Notes under the pieces: generated by a model
Database searches by the model: none
What the model was told of the DNA's origin: nothing
The model's input: the letters and a program-made list of their open reading frames with translations, nothing else
Source: Acidobacteria bacterium AB60
GTDB taxonomy: Bacteria; Acidobacteriota; Terriglobia; Terriglobales; Acidobacteriaceae
Assembly (NCBI GenBank): GCA_008682415.1
Contig: VANK01000001.1
Location: 930,001 to 994,000 of the forward strand
DNA length: 64,000 bases
Reading direction: 5' to 3'
Shown here: positions 16,455 to 24,317 of the stretch, one piece after another
How positions within the stretch are numbered: position 1 is the first letter of the stretch
Layout: every line of letters starts with the position of its first letter
Program-made: the position numbers and the translations under genes

Positions 16455-17542
16455 GCTCGTTGGAATCCCTGAACGTCCGCGGCTCGGAGAAGCTTTTGCA
16501 GCAGAGTTCACCCGCTTACCCGGAGCTACCCGCTGGCACGCGCTCTCTGCGCGTCGCCGCCATCGGAGGCGGCACAGGCCTCTCCACTCTGCTCCGCGGA
16601 CTCTGCCGCCACGTTCCTCCGCCTTCGCAACACGGCGTCCTGCACGGCCAGATCTCCGACCTCGCCGCCATCGTCACCGTCACCGACGACGGCGGCTCCT
16701 CTGGACGTCTGCGCAAGGACTTCAACATGCTCCCCCCGGGCGACCTGCGCAACTGCATGGTCGCTCTCAGCGAAGAAGGGGACCTGCTCGCCAAGCTCTT
16801 CGCCCACCGCTTCCGCGCCGGCGACGGACTCGAGGGCCACAACTTCGGCAACCTCTTCGTGGCCGCGCTCACTGAGATCACCGGCGACTTCGGCCACGCC
16901 ATTCAACTCTCCTCCAAAATTCTGGCCACGCGGGGCAGCATCTATCCCGTCACCACCGCCAATGCCAGCCTGATCGCCCGCATGGACGACGGCTCGCTGG
17001 TGCGCGGCGAAACCAACATCACCGCCAGCCATCGCCGCATCGCCGAACTGATGATCGATCCGCCCGCCTCGCCCGCCACCCCGGAGGCGCTCGCCGCCAT
17101 CGAACAGGCCGACCTCATCACCGTTGGGCCCGGTTCTCTGTACACCTCGCTGATCACCAATCTGCTCATCACCGGCGTGCCCGCCGCGCTCGCCTCCGCC
17201 CGCGGCCTGCGCGTCTACATCTGCAACCTCATGACCCAAGCCAATGAAAGCCTCGGGCTCAGCGCCTCGGAACACATCGAGCGCATCTACGAGCACACCC
17301 GTGCGCCGGTGTTCGACTACGCGCTCGTCAACACCGCCAGCTTCAGCGCCGAGACGCTCGCCCGCTATGCCGCCGAAGGCGCATCCCCCATCAAGGCCGA
17401 CATCGAGCGCATTGAAGCGCTGGGCGTGCGCTGCCTCGCAGGCGACTTCGCCATCGAAGGCAATGTCGTCCGCCACAACGCGGAGCGCGTGACCTCCGCG
17501 CTGCTCGGGCTGGGCCGGGGACACGCAGCCGCGCAGCCCTGA
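16451..17542 (+). CDS. yvcK: Gluconeogenesis factor YvcK / CofD-family protein
   Basis: This 363-aa protein starts at GTG 16451 inside the TPR gene's stop. Family motifs are clear: AAIGGGTGLSTLLRGL near the start, VTVTDDGGSSGRLRKDF, MLPPGDLRNCMVALS, HNFGNLFVAALTEITGDF and PGSLYTSLITNLLI. In Bacillus, YvcK is needed for growth on gluconeogenic carbon sources and for wall morphology, binding UDP-sugars. CofD relatives transfer phospholactate, but the context has no F420 genes. The fold is certain and the physiological role is by analogy. Confidence 0.9.
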   Translation: MSSLESLNVRGSEKLLQQSSPAYPELPAGTRSLRVAAIGGGTGLSTLLRGLCRHVPPPSQHGVLHGQISDLAAIVTVTDDGGSSGRLRKDFNMLPPGDLRNCMVALSEEGDLLAKLFAHRFRAGDGLEGHNFGNLFVAALTEITGDFGHAIQLSSKILATRGSIYPVTTANASLIARMDDGSLVRGETNITASHRRIAELMIDPPASPATPEALAAIEQADLITVGPGSLYTSLITNLLITGVPAALASARGLRVYICNLMTQANESLGLSASEHIERIYEHTRAPVFDYALVNTASFSAETLARYAAEGASPIKADIERIEALGVRCLAGDFAIEGNVVRHNAERVTSALLGLGRGHAAAQP

Positions 17543-17910
17543 TCTTCCCCACCACTCTCTTCAGCTTTCCGCGTTCCCTCTCGTCCAACTCTGCACTCGG
17601 CTCGTCTGCTCCTGGGGCCGCGTGTTCCATTGTGTCGCCGGCAAAGGGCCGCCATCTCCGCTCCCCATCAGGGATTTTTACTTATATCGCAATACGATAT
17701 TAAAATATGGAACTAGGGAGAGCCCTAACTAGGAACAATCCTAGTTCTTTTCCCGTTGAGGAAAATCTAAATTGATGATGTATCGAATGAGACCCGCACG
17801 CCGCTGCATCCGTTGATAGAACCTCGTCTCATTCCGCGTCACTTTTCTCCTGATTTGCGCGCCTAGGGCCTTCCCTCCTCTGCCTCACTTCTCAACTGGT
17901 GAGTCGACCC
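17543..17910 (+). promoter_or_regulatory. Intergenic region with a palindrome and nested hairpins
   Basis: This spacer of about 370 nt is notably AT-richer around 17676-17760. It carries an operator-like inverted repeat (17684-17700, atatcg-N5-cgatat) followed by the AT-rich tract ttaaaatatgg. It then has overlapping hairpins at 17710-17747, then about 160 nt to the receiver-like gene. The palindrome plus AT tract is a plausible promoter/operator. I see no gene in it. Confidence 0.5.
17710..17747 (+). terminator. Hairpin cluster with three repeated segments (terminator or attenuator)
   Basis: The segment aactagga (17727-17734) pairs with tcctagtt (17739-17746) across a 4-nt loop and is followed by cttttcc, like a weak intrinsic terminator. 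The segment gaactagg (17710-17717) can instead pair with cctagttc (17740-17747). A 5-bp hairpin, taggg/cccta (17714-17727), overlaps both. The stems are mutually exclusive, as in attenuators, but no leader peptide is evident. Confidence 0.5.
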
Positions 17911-18294
17911 ATGCATGATCATTCGCAGATTTTGGTAGTGAGCCGCGATCAGATGCTGCTGCAGACACGCAAGCTGATCCTTGGCACGTACTTTGAAGTG
18001 GAAGCGGCTGGCCGCATGTCGGAGGCTGGCTCGATCCTTTCCAAGCGCGACTTCGACGTTATCGTTCTCTGCGATACGCTCACGGAAACCGAATGCCAGC
18101 AGATCGCTCAGCTGGTCCGCGAGCAGAAGCCGCACCCGACTCTTTTCTCCCTGCTCGGACCGGGCAATCGCAACCGAGGCTCCTCGGTGGCCAACAAGAC
18201 CATCCCGCGCGCCCCTTTGGAACTGCTGAAGGAATGCGCTGAAGTCCTCGGCTACAACCTGCGCGGCGGCAAGCAGCGCATCTTTTCCAACTAG
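17911..18294 (+). CDS. Degenerate response-regulator receiver domain
   Basis: I prefer ATG 17911, though a GTG at 17899 is also in frame. The 127-aa product has the receiver pattern HSQILVVSRDQMLLQTRKLI and FDVIVLCDTLTETECQQIA, where Asp in VLCD is the phospho-acceptor position. The acidic pair normally following the first strand is Ser-Arg here, so metal-dependent phosphorylation is doubtful. There is no output domain. It may act as a phosphorylation-independent interaction module. Confidence 0.7.
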   Translation: MHDHSQILVVSRDQMLLQTRKLILGTYFEVEAAGRMSEAGSILSKRDFDVIVLCDTLTETECQQIAQLVREQKPHPTLFSLLGPGNRNRGSSVANKTIPRAPLELLKECAEVLGYNLRGGKQRIFSN

Positions 18295-18327
18295 ATCCCG
18301 TCTGTTCACCGGGAGAGGCAGCTCTGC

Positions 18328-19488
18328 TCAGGCCTCGACCGTTCTCTTCAACTGGCCGCAGGCCGCGTAGATGTCGCGGCCGCGCGGCCGGCGCAGGTAC
18401 ACCGGCACGCCCTCTTCGGCGAGGGTCTGCCGGAACCGCTCCACCGCCATCGGATCGGGCATCGCATAAGGAACGCCCGGCCCAGGATTCCAGGCGATCA
18501 GGTTTACCTTCACCGGAAATCCCGCGCGGCGCACCAGGCGCGCCACCAGCCGCGCGTGCTCCGGCCGGTCGGTCACCCCCGCCAGCAGCACATACTCGAA
18601 CGTGATCCGCTCGCGCGGGCGCAGCTTGATCGCGCGCGCCGCATCCACCACCGCCTCGATCGGCCACTTGCGGTTGATCGGCATCACTTCGCTGCGCACC
18701 GCGTTGTCCGGCGCGTTGAGGCTGATGGCCAGCTTCGGCCGGATCTCCGCCGGCTCCGCCGCAAACCGCGTAATGCCGGGAACGATGCCGGAGGTCGAAA
18801 CCGTCATGCGCTGCGGGCTCAGGCCCGCCTCCTCCACCAGCAGCCGCACGGCGGCCAGGAAGGCGTCGTAGTTCAAGAAGGGCTCGCCCATCCCCATGAA
18901 GACCAGGTTCAGACGATCCTTGCCGATCTCCACCTTCTGCCGGTCGAGGACCGCAACCACCTGCCCGGCGATCTCTCCCGCCGTCAGGTTCCGCTGCAGC
19001 CCCAGCTTGGCCGTTAGGCAGAATTGGCAGTTGACCGCGCAGCCCACCTGGCTCGACACGCAGATGGTGGCCCGCGACCAGGCGCGGCGCTCTCCGCTGC
19101 CCTCATCCTCGGAGCCGTCGCCCACCTCGCCCTCGTCGCCCTCCGGCATCCAGACCGTCTCCACGGTCTCGGGTCCGGCCACGCCCTGCACCAGGTAGCG
19201 TTCCGTTCCGTCCACGGAGCGGAAGACCTGGGCGATCTGCGGGCGGCAGACATCCCAGCCCTTGGCCTGCATCCGGTCGCGCAGATCCCGGGAAAACGTG
19301 GAGACCTGGCTAAGCGCTTCAATCCTCTGGCGATAGATGGCGTCAGCCAGCTGTCCGGCCCTCCAGGCAGGTTCGCCCTCCTCGGCCAGGCAGGCGGCCA
19401 TCTCGGTCCGGCTCAGCCCAAACAGCGGCCGCCGGGGGGCCAAATCGGTTATCCTAGAGGGGTCGAGTTGGATGTACTTCGAGGCCAC
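18328..19488 (-). CDS. rlmN: 23S rRNA (adenine-2503-C2) methyltransferase RlmN
   Basis: This is a 386-aa radical SAM enzyme. C150, C154 and C157 in VGCAVNCQFC bind the 4Fe-4S cluster. C143 in ATICVSSQVG and C379 in YAACGQLK match the two mechanistic cysteines of E. coli RlmN. It methylates A2503 of 23S rRNA and A37 of some tRNAs. The start is a GTG at 19488, with AGGTGG overlapping it. Residues 115-138 form an acidic insertion (EGDEGEVGDGSEDEG) before the radical SAM core that I do not expect in the family. Confidence 0.95.
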   Translation of the reverse strand: MASKYIQLDPSRITDLAPRRPLFGLSRTEMAACLAEEGEPAWRAGQLADAIYRQRIEALSQVSTFSRDLRDRMQAKGWDVCRPQIAQVFRSVDGTERYLVQGVAGPETVETVWMPEGDEGEVGDGSEDEGSGERRAWSRATICVSSQVGCAVNCQFCLTAKLGLQRNLTAGEIAGQVVAVLDRQKVEIGKDRLNLVFMGMGEPFLNYDAFLAAVRLLVEEAGLSPQRMTVSTSGIVPGITRFAAEPAEIRPKLAISLNAPDNAVRSEVMPINRKWPIEAVVDAARAIKLRPRERITFEYVLLAGVTDRPEHARLVARLVRRAGFPVKVNLIAWNPGPGVPYAMPDPMAVERFRQTLAEEGVPVYLRRPRGRDIYAACGQLKRTVEA

Positions 19489-19635
19489 CTAAGGCCCAGC
19501 ATAGAGCATTTGCGGGACTCCATGCAGCCGTCCCGCCGCAGCCATCATCAAAGACACAGTTCGCCGTCCCGGGCGACCCCGCAACCTGAGCTTCCCCTGA
19601 GCCGCCTGGCTTCACAACGTTTTAAATAGGTGCAC

Positions 19636-20910
19636 ATGTCCATCGAACGTAATCTTCGCCGCACGGTGCTGCCGAATGGCCTCATCGTGCTCACCGAACG
19701 CATGGATCATCTGCGTTCCGTGGCTATGGGCGTCTGGATCCGTTCGGGCTCGCGCGGCGAGGCCGCCGAGACCAACGGGATCTCGCATTTTGTCGAACAC
19801 ATGGTCTTCAAGGGGACGCGCAACCGCTCGGCCCAGTTAATTGCGCGGGAGATGGATTCGATCGGCGGCAACCTCGATGCGTTCACCGGCAAGGAGACGA
19901 TCTGCTTCAACGTAAAGTCGCTGGCCGACCACGTGCCGATCGCCCTGGATGTGCTGGCCGACCTGGTGCTGAACCCGGTCTTTGCCTCCAACGACATCGA
20001 GCGCGAGCGCGGCGTGATCCTCGAAGAGATCAAGATCGACGAGGATAATCCGGATGTGCTTGTGCATGAGCTGTTTACGCAGAACTTCTGGAAGGATCAT
20101 CCGCTCGGGAAGCCTATCCTGGGAACCACCCAGACGGTGACGCGGCTGGACCAGCCCAAGCTGCTCGAGTATCACTCCGGACGTTTCCACTCCGGAAACA
20201 TGGTCTTTTCGGCGGCGGGAAACCTGCAGCACGACGAGTTCGTGGAAGCGGTGGCGCGCAAGTTTGACGCGCTGGGCAGCGGGGAGCGGCTGACGGAGCT
20301 GCCCGCCCCGGTCTCGAGCGCCCGTATCCTGCTGAAGAATAAGAAGGCTCTGGAACAGGTGCAGATCTGTCTCGGCGTCCCGGCGCCCCCCATCACGGAC
20401 GAGAACCGGTTCGCCACGCTGATCCTGAACACGATTCTGGGCGGCGGGATGAGCTCGCGGTTGTTCCAGACGATCCGCGAGGAGCGCGGGATGGCCTACT
20501 CGGTCTTCTCCGATCTGAGCCCCTACCGCGACACGGGCACCCTGTGCGTCTACGCGGGCACCTCGGCGGGCAAGGCGCTGGAGTGCATCGACCTGATCAT
20601 GACGGAGTTCAAGAAGCTGAAGCAGGAGCTGCTTCCCGAGGAGGAGCTGACGCGCGCGAAGGATCAGCTCAAGGGCAATATCCTCATGGGCCTGGAGAGT
20701 TCCAACTCGCGGATGGCCAATCTCGCGCGGCAGGAGATCTACTTCGGCCAGTTCTTTTCGGCGGACGAGATCATTGCGCGGATCGACGCGGTTCCGGCGG
20801 AGCAGGTGCAGCAGATGGCGCAGCGGCTGTTCGACCCGGAGAAGATCGCGGTGACGCTGCTGGGACGGCTGGACGGGATCAAGCTGAACCGGCAGCGGCT
20901 GGCGTGCTGA
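19636..20910 (+). CDS. M16 family zinc metallopeptidase (processing-peptidase-like)
   Basis: The protein is 424 aa from ATG 19636; a GTG 6 nt earlier is in frame. The inverted zinc motif HFVEH is at residues 51-55, with the downstream Glu in the ILEEIKIDEDNPD region. The C-terminal half keeps the R/Y-type segment of M16 enzymes (GGGMSSRLFQTIREERGMAY). The length and NGISHFVEHMVFKGT match the single-gene mitochondrial-processing-peptidase-like bacterial proteases (YmxG/PqqL type). There is no signal peptide, so it is probably cytoplasmic. It is divergent from rlmN. Confidence 0.92.
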   Translation: MSIERNLRRTVLPNGLIVLTERMDHLRSVAMGVWIRSGSRGEAAETNGISHFVEHMVFKGTRNRSAQLIAREMDSIGGNLDAFTGKETICFNVKSLADHVPIALDVLADLVLNPVFASNDIERERGVILEEIKIDEDNPDVLVHELFTQNFWKDHPLGKPILGTTQTVTRLDQPKLLEYHSGRFHSGNMVFSAAGNLQHDEFVEAVARKFDALGSGERLTELPAPVSSARILLKNKKALEQVQICLGVPAPPITDENRFATLILNTILGGGMSSRLFQTIREERGMAYSVFSDLSPYRDTGTLCVYAGTSAGKALECIDLIMTEFKKLKQELLPEEELTRAKDQLKGNILMGLESSNSRMANLARQEIYFGQFFSADEIIARIDAVPAEQVQQMAQRLFDPEKIAVTLLGRLDGIKLNRQRLAC

Positions 20911-20914
20911 AAGG

Positions 20915-20945
20915 CAGTGGTCAGTTGTCAGTGGACAGTGATCAG
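20915..20945. repeat. CAGTGG(T/A)CAGTG-type repeat cluster
   Basis: It reads cagtggtcagttgtcagtgg followed by acagtgatcag. It is the same word family, in the opposite orientation, as the longer cluster at 54697-54783. It begins just after the M16 peptidase stop. Confidence 0.75.
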
Positions 20946-21271
20946 CTAAGCGGGAGCGATTAGATTCGCTCTTTCTTGCTTCCCAAATGCACAAAGAGTA
21001 GTGCAGAATTCCCGATTCGCGTCTTTTTCGTAGTAATTGCGTACTCCATATGTAGTAAATGGAGCGATTCGATCGGGAAAGCGCCGAGGGGTGCTGCAAC
21101 GCTCGTTTAGGCGCAAATCCACAGGCTAAGCGTACCTGAAGGACAGAGAGCGCACTGTGCCGGCCATCACAAGGCAGGGTGCTACTTCGTTGGCATCGGC
21201 GTGACGCACGTGTCGGCATCGCCGCCCTCGGCCGTGCGGGGGCTTAGATGGATGGGTGGAGTTCGTGCTTT

Positions 21272-21298
21272 CCCAGGTCTCCAACACCGGGAGACCCT
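21272..21298. repeat. Hairpin repeat copy 1 (cccaggtctcc type)
   Basis: cccaggtctcc at 21272-21282 and ggagaccctg beginning near 21290 form an imperfect stem around aacacc. It is flanked on the left by a diverged copy of the cgtgcggg-ggatg flank seen beside copy 2. Confidence 0.7.
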
Positions 21299-21355
21299 GA
21301 AGCACCCGCGGTCGTGCGAGAACGGAAAAGCTGAGGGAGAGTCGTGCTGTCCCGC

Positions 21356-21383
21356 CCTACGCGGATTTCTCAATCCGCGTAGG
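21356..21383. repeat. Perfect 12-bp inverted repeat
   Basis: cctacgcggatt (21356-21367) and aatccgcgtagg (21372-21383) are exact complements around the loop tctc. It lies between tgtcccgc and ggggcaccc, the same flanks seen around other hairpins in this spacer. Confidence 0.9.
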
Positions 21384-21386
21384 AAC

Positions 21387-21501
21387 GGGGCACCCTCGGT
21401 CGTGCGGGAGCTCAGACGGATGGGTTGGGTTCATGCTGTCCCAGGTCTCCAACACCGGGAGACCTGGGGCACCCTCGGTCGTGCGGGAGCTCAGACGGAT
21501 G
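21387..21501. repeat. 36-bp direct repeat, two copies, with hairpin between
   Basis: The 36 bp beginning ggggcaccctcggtcgtg occur identically at 21387-21422 and 21466-21501, a 79-bp period. Between them lies the hairpin cccaggtctcc (21440-21450) / ggagacctggg (21458-21468), with 11-bp perfect arms. Confidence 0.9.
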
Positions 21502-21535
21502 AGGGGCGGGGGCTGCATGTCTTTTGAACGAGGGC

Positions 21536-22099
21536 CTAGTGGTTCATGGAGGCGGACTCGGTGCATTTGACGTCGGGGTTCCAGGGGGCGAAGAGGCCGT
21601 TGGGATCGGCCTTCCAGGCCCAGACGTGGAGGAACCAGAAGCCGATGGAGTCGACCTTGAGGAGCGGGTGGCCGAGGATGCGCGGGGGATCGGCGGATTT
21701 CCAGGCGGAGATGGGGACGAGGAACTCGACGCCGTTGAGCTGGAAGGTGCCGTCGGGGAGCTTCTCGTAGACCAGCACCTCGGGATGCTTGGGGTCGAGG
21801 GTGGTGTCGAGCAGGGCGTTGTTCTGGAAGTGGTAGCCCATGGCGCCTGCGCGGGGATGCTGCACGCAGCCGGTGACCTGTTTGTAGCCGGCGGCCTCGG
21901 CGGCCTCAGTGGTTTTGAAGGGGGCGGTGGCTTCGCGAAGGGTGATGATGTCGCGATCGATGGCCTCGCCGTAGCCGCTGGGGAGGATGCCCGGAATGGG
22001 GGGCGTGTCTTTTGCTGGGGACTGCGCCAAGCCGACGCTGCCCAGGACGGATGCCGCGATGATCAAGCCGAAGATTCTCGTGGTTCGATGAGCGCTCAT
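21536..22099 (-). CDS. Secreted protein of unknown function
   Basis: I take ATG 22099 (MSAHRTTRIFGLIIAASVLG), which gives a signal peptide ending near LAQS; a longer frame extends upstream without a signal. The 187-aa product contains AEAAGYKQVTGCVQHPRAGA, MGYHFQN, HPEVLVYEKLPDGTFQLNGV and FWFLHVWAWKADPNGLF. I recognise this as a recurrent family of secreted bacterial proteins without known function. The conserved His, Cys and Trp residues suggest metal or haem binding, but that is a guess. It is divergent from the histidine kinase. Confidence 0.75.
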   Translation of the reverse strand: MSAHRTTRIFGLIIAASVLGSVGLAQSPAKDTPPIPGILPSGYGEAIDRDIITLREATAPFKTTEAAEAAGYKQVTGCVQHPRAGAMGYHFQNNALLDTTLDPKHPEVLVYEKLPDGTFQLNGVEFLVPISAWKSADPPRILGHPLLKVDSIGFWFLHVWAWKADPNGLFAPWNPDVKCTESASMNH

Positions 22100-22311
22100 G
22101 GTTGCTGCCGTTTCCTTTCGTCTGCGTTTCTCCAGGTACGAAGCGATGGTAGGAAGGCGGCGGAGGGGGCGGACACCGGTTTTTGACCAACGGCTCCGGG
22201 GGGAGGCCGAACTGGGTTGAGGCGGCTGCGAGCGCGGTCTGCATGGGCTACGGACCACTTCGTCAAATCGCGGCTGAGATTACGCGGCGATGCTGTCAGA
22301 ATCGAGCGGTG

Positions 22312-23451
22312 ATGACGGAGCGCTGGCGGCAACGGATACGGCTGACGGTGGGGGTGTGGCTGGGCTGGACGGCGGCCGGGCTGTTCTACATCATCCAGGA
22401 CACGGTGCCGCGGTTGTACCGGGGCGGGGCGATGCCGTGGCGGTACGTGTTCGTGGGCTGGATGACGGGCATGTATGTGTGCGCGGCGCTGACGCCGGTG
22501 GTGCTGTGGCTGAGCAAGCGGTGGCCGGTGGAGCGGCGGTTGGGGAATGCGGCGGTGCATCTGGCCTGCAGCGTGCTGTTCTCGCTTGCGGCGACGACGC
22601 TGGAGGTTCCGTTCCTGCTGCTGCTGGGGGTTTTCCCTGCCCGGCCTCCGCAGCCCTCGCTGGGCGCGGGGATTCGGATCATGCTGTCGTTCGGGATCCA
22701 GGGCGGGGTGATTCGCTACTGGGTGGTGATTGCGCTGCAGGCGGTGTACCGGGCGCAGAAGAATGCGAAGACGCGGGAGCGGGAGGCGTTCGAGCTGAAG
22801 ATGCAGGCGTCGGAGCTGGCGCGGCAACTGGCGACGGCGCAGTTGAACTCGCTGAAGATGCAGCTGCAGCCGCATTTTCTGTTCAACACGCTGGGCGCGA
22901 TTATGGTGCTGATTCAGCAGCAGAGGACCACGCAGGCGGAGGCGATGGTGGAACGGCTGGGGGATCTGCTGCGGCTGACGCTGGAGGATGTGGAGGCCCA
23001 GGAAGTTCCGCTATGGCGGGAGCTGGAGTTTTTGCGGCTTTATCTCGCGATCGAGCAGGTGCGGTTTGAGGACCGGCTGCGGGTGCGGATTGCGGCGCCG
23101 GCGGATCTGGCGGAGGTGCTGGTGCCGCACATGGTGCTGCAGCCGATTGTGGAGAACGCGGTGCGGCACGGGCTGGGGCAGAGCGAGGAGGCGGTGACGA
23201 TCGAGGTGGAGGCGGCGAGAGCGCGGGGGGCTCTGATGCTGATGGTGCGGGATGATGGGCCGGGGCTGGCGGCGTCGCGGCCAGCGCGCGCAGGGATTGG
23301 GCTGGCGAATACGCGGAACCGGCTGGAGCGGCTGTATGGGCAGGAAGCGCACCTGGCGATGGAGCCGGGGATGGGGCGCGGGGTGCGGGTGGTGATCAGG
23401 CTGCCCCTGCGCGTGGCAAGCTGCACAGGGTCGCTGGCGGAGGGAGCATGA
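22312..23451 (+). CDS. LytS-type sensor histidine kinase
   Basis: This 379-aa protein starts at ATG 22312; the frame is open further upstream but that part overlaps the divergent promoter region. Four hydrophobic segments span residues 11-145. A helical linker leads to the His_kinase domain with LQPHFLFNTL (phospho-acceptor H188), then IVENAVRHGL (N box) and RDDGPGLAAS plus GIGLANTRNRLERLYG (G boxes). It has the membrane-sensor layout of LytS/YehU-like kinases that signal to LytTR regulators. Its stop overlaps the next start as ATGA, so the adjacent LytTR gene is the cognate regulator. Confidence 0.93.
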   Translation: MTERWRQRIRLTVGVWLGWTAAGLFYIIQDTVPRLYRGGAMPWRYVFVGWMTGMYVCAALTPVVLWLSKRWPVERRLGNAAVHLACSVLFSLAATTLEVPFLLLLGVFPARPPQPSLGAGIRIMLSFGIQGGVIRYWVVIALQAVYRAQKNAKTREREAFELKMQASELARQLATAQLNSLKMQLQPHFLFNTLGAIMVLIQQQRTTQAEAMVERLGDLLRLTLEDVEAQEVPLWRELEFLRLYLAIEQVRFEDRLRVRIAAPADLAEVLVPHMVLQPIVENAVRHGLGQSEEAVTIEVEAARARGALMLMVRDDGPGLAASRPARAGIGLANTRNRLERLYGQEAHLAMEPGMGRGVRVVIRLPLRVASCTGSLAEGA

Positions 23452-24218
23452 GTCGATTGAACGTGCTGGTGGTGGATGACGAGCCGCTGGCGCGGGAGGG
23501 GCTGAAGCGGTTGGTGGGGCGGCAGGCGCCGGTGGAGTGCGTGAGCGAGGCGCACAACGGACGGGAGGCCATTGCGCTGATCCGCGAGAAGAAGCCGGAC
23601 CTGGTGCTGCTGGATGTGCAGATGCCGCGCACGGACGGCTTTGCGGTGGTGGATGCGGTGGGAGCGGAGCGCATGCCGCCGGTGATCTTTGTGACGGCTC
23701 ACGATCAATATGCGATCCGGGCGTTTGAGATTGCGGCGATTGATTATCTGCTGAAGCCGGTGACGGAGGAGCGGTTTGCGCTGGCGTTTCAGCGGGCGGT
23801 GGGCAGGCTGCGGGGCGGCCGGCTGGAGGACGCCACCGAGCAGGTGCTGACGATGCTGGAGGCGCTGGCGCGTCCGCCGCGGCAACTGGAGCGGTTCGCG
23901 GTGCGGTCGGGGGAGAGCACGATGTTTGTGCCGGTGAACGAGGTGGATTGGATTGAGGCGTTCCAGAACTATGTGCGGCTGCATGCGGGCGCGACGACGC
24001 ACCTGCTGCACGTGCCGTTGAACACGCTGGAGGGGGTGTTGGATGGCGACCGCTTTCTGCGCATCCATCGATCGCACATCGTGAATGTGCGGCGGATCGC
24101 GCAGTTATGGCCGATGGCGCACGGCCAGTACGCGATCGAGCTCAAGTCGGGACAACGATTGCAGTCGGGGCGGACGTATAGCGAGCGGATTCGGCGGACG
24201 CTGGCGAATCCGTTCTGA
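23448..24218 (+). CDS. LytTR-family response regulator
   Basis: This 256-aa protein has a receiver domain with VVDDEP at residues 8-13 and the phospho-acceptor D56 in LVLLDVQMP. LLKPV carries the conserved Lys. The C-terminal LytTR DNA-binding domain contains EVDWIEAFQNYVRLHA and FLRIHRSHIVNVRRI. It is coupled by a 4-nt overlap to the LytS-type kinase. LytTR regulators bind paired 9-bp direct repeats; I could not identify its target sites here. Confidence 0.95.
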   Translation: MSRLNVLVVDDEPLAREGLKRLVGRQAPVECVSEAHNGREAIALIREKKPDLVLLDVQMPRTDGFAVVDAVGAERMPPVIFVTAHDQYAIRAFEIAAIDYLLKPVTEERFALAFQRAVGRLRGGRLEDATEQVLTMLEALARPPRQLERFAVRSGESTMFVPVNEVDWIEAFQNYVRLHAGATTHLLHVPLNTLEGVLDGDRFLRIHRSHIVNVRRIAQLWPMAHGQYAIELKSGQRLQSGRTYSERIRRTLANPF

Positions 24219-24261
24219 ACAAGGTGCTTTGGGCCGAGGATCGTAGGAAGTGTGCATCGCT

Positions 24262-24286
24262 CCCGCCCTAACAGAGTTAGGGCGGG
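24262..24286. terminator. Perfect 11-bp hairpin between convergent genes
   Basis: cccgccctaac (24262-24272) and gttagggcggg (24276-24286) are exact complements around the loop aga. The site lies between the LytTR stop and the ThuA-like stop, so it can terminate both. Its flanks (gctcccgccct and ggggcaacc) resemble the hairpin repeats at 21356 and 21440. Confidence 0.7.
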
Positions 24287-24317
24287 GCAACCGTTGGGTG
24301 ACGGTGTGATTCTGCGA

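Larger units (their letters stand above)
20911..21535. repeat. Repeat-rich intergenic spacer
   Basis: These 625 nt hold no credible gene. From left to right there is a CAGTGG/CAGTGGACAGTG repeat cluster (20915-20945), a near-palindrome tactccatatgtagta (21042-21057), then hairpins and direct repeats over 21225-21505. Short reading frames here are translations of repeats. Confidence 0.8.

Noticed and set aside
21225..21505. Regular repeats that might be a CRISPR array
   Set aside because: There are only two identical units, they flank hairpins rather than unique spacers, and no cas gene is present.
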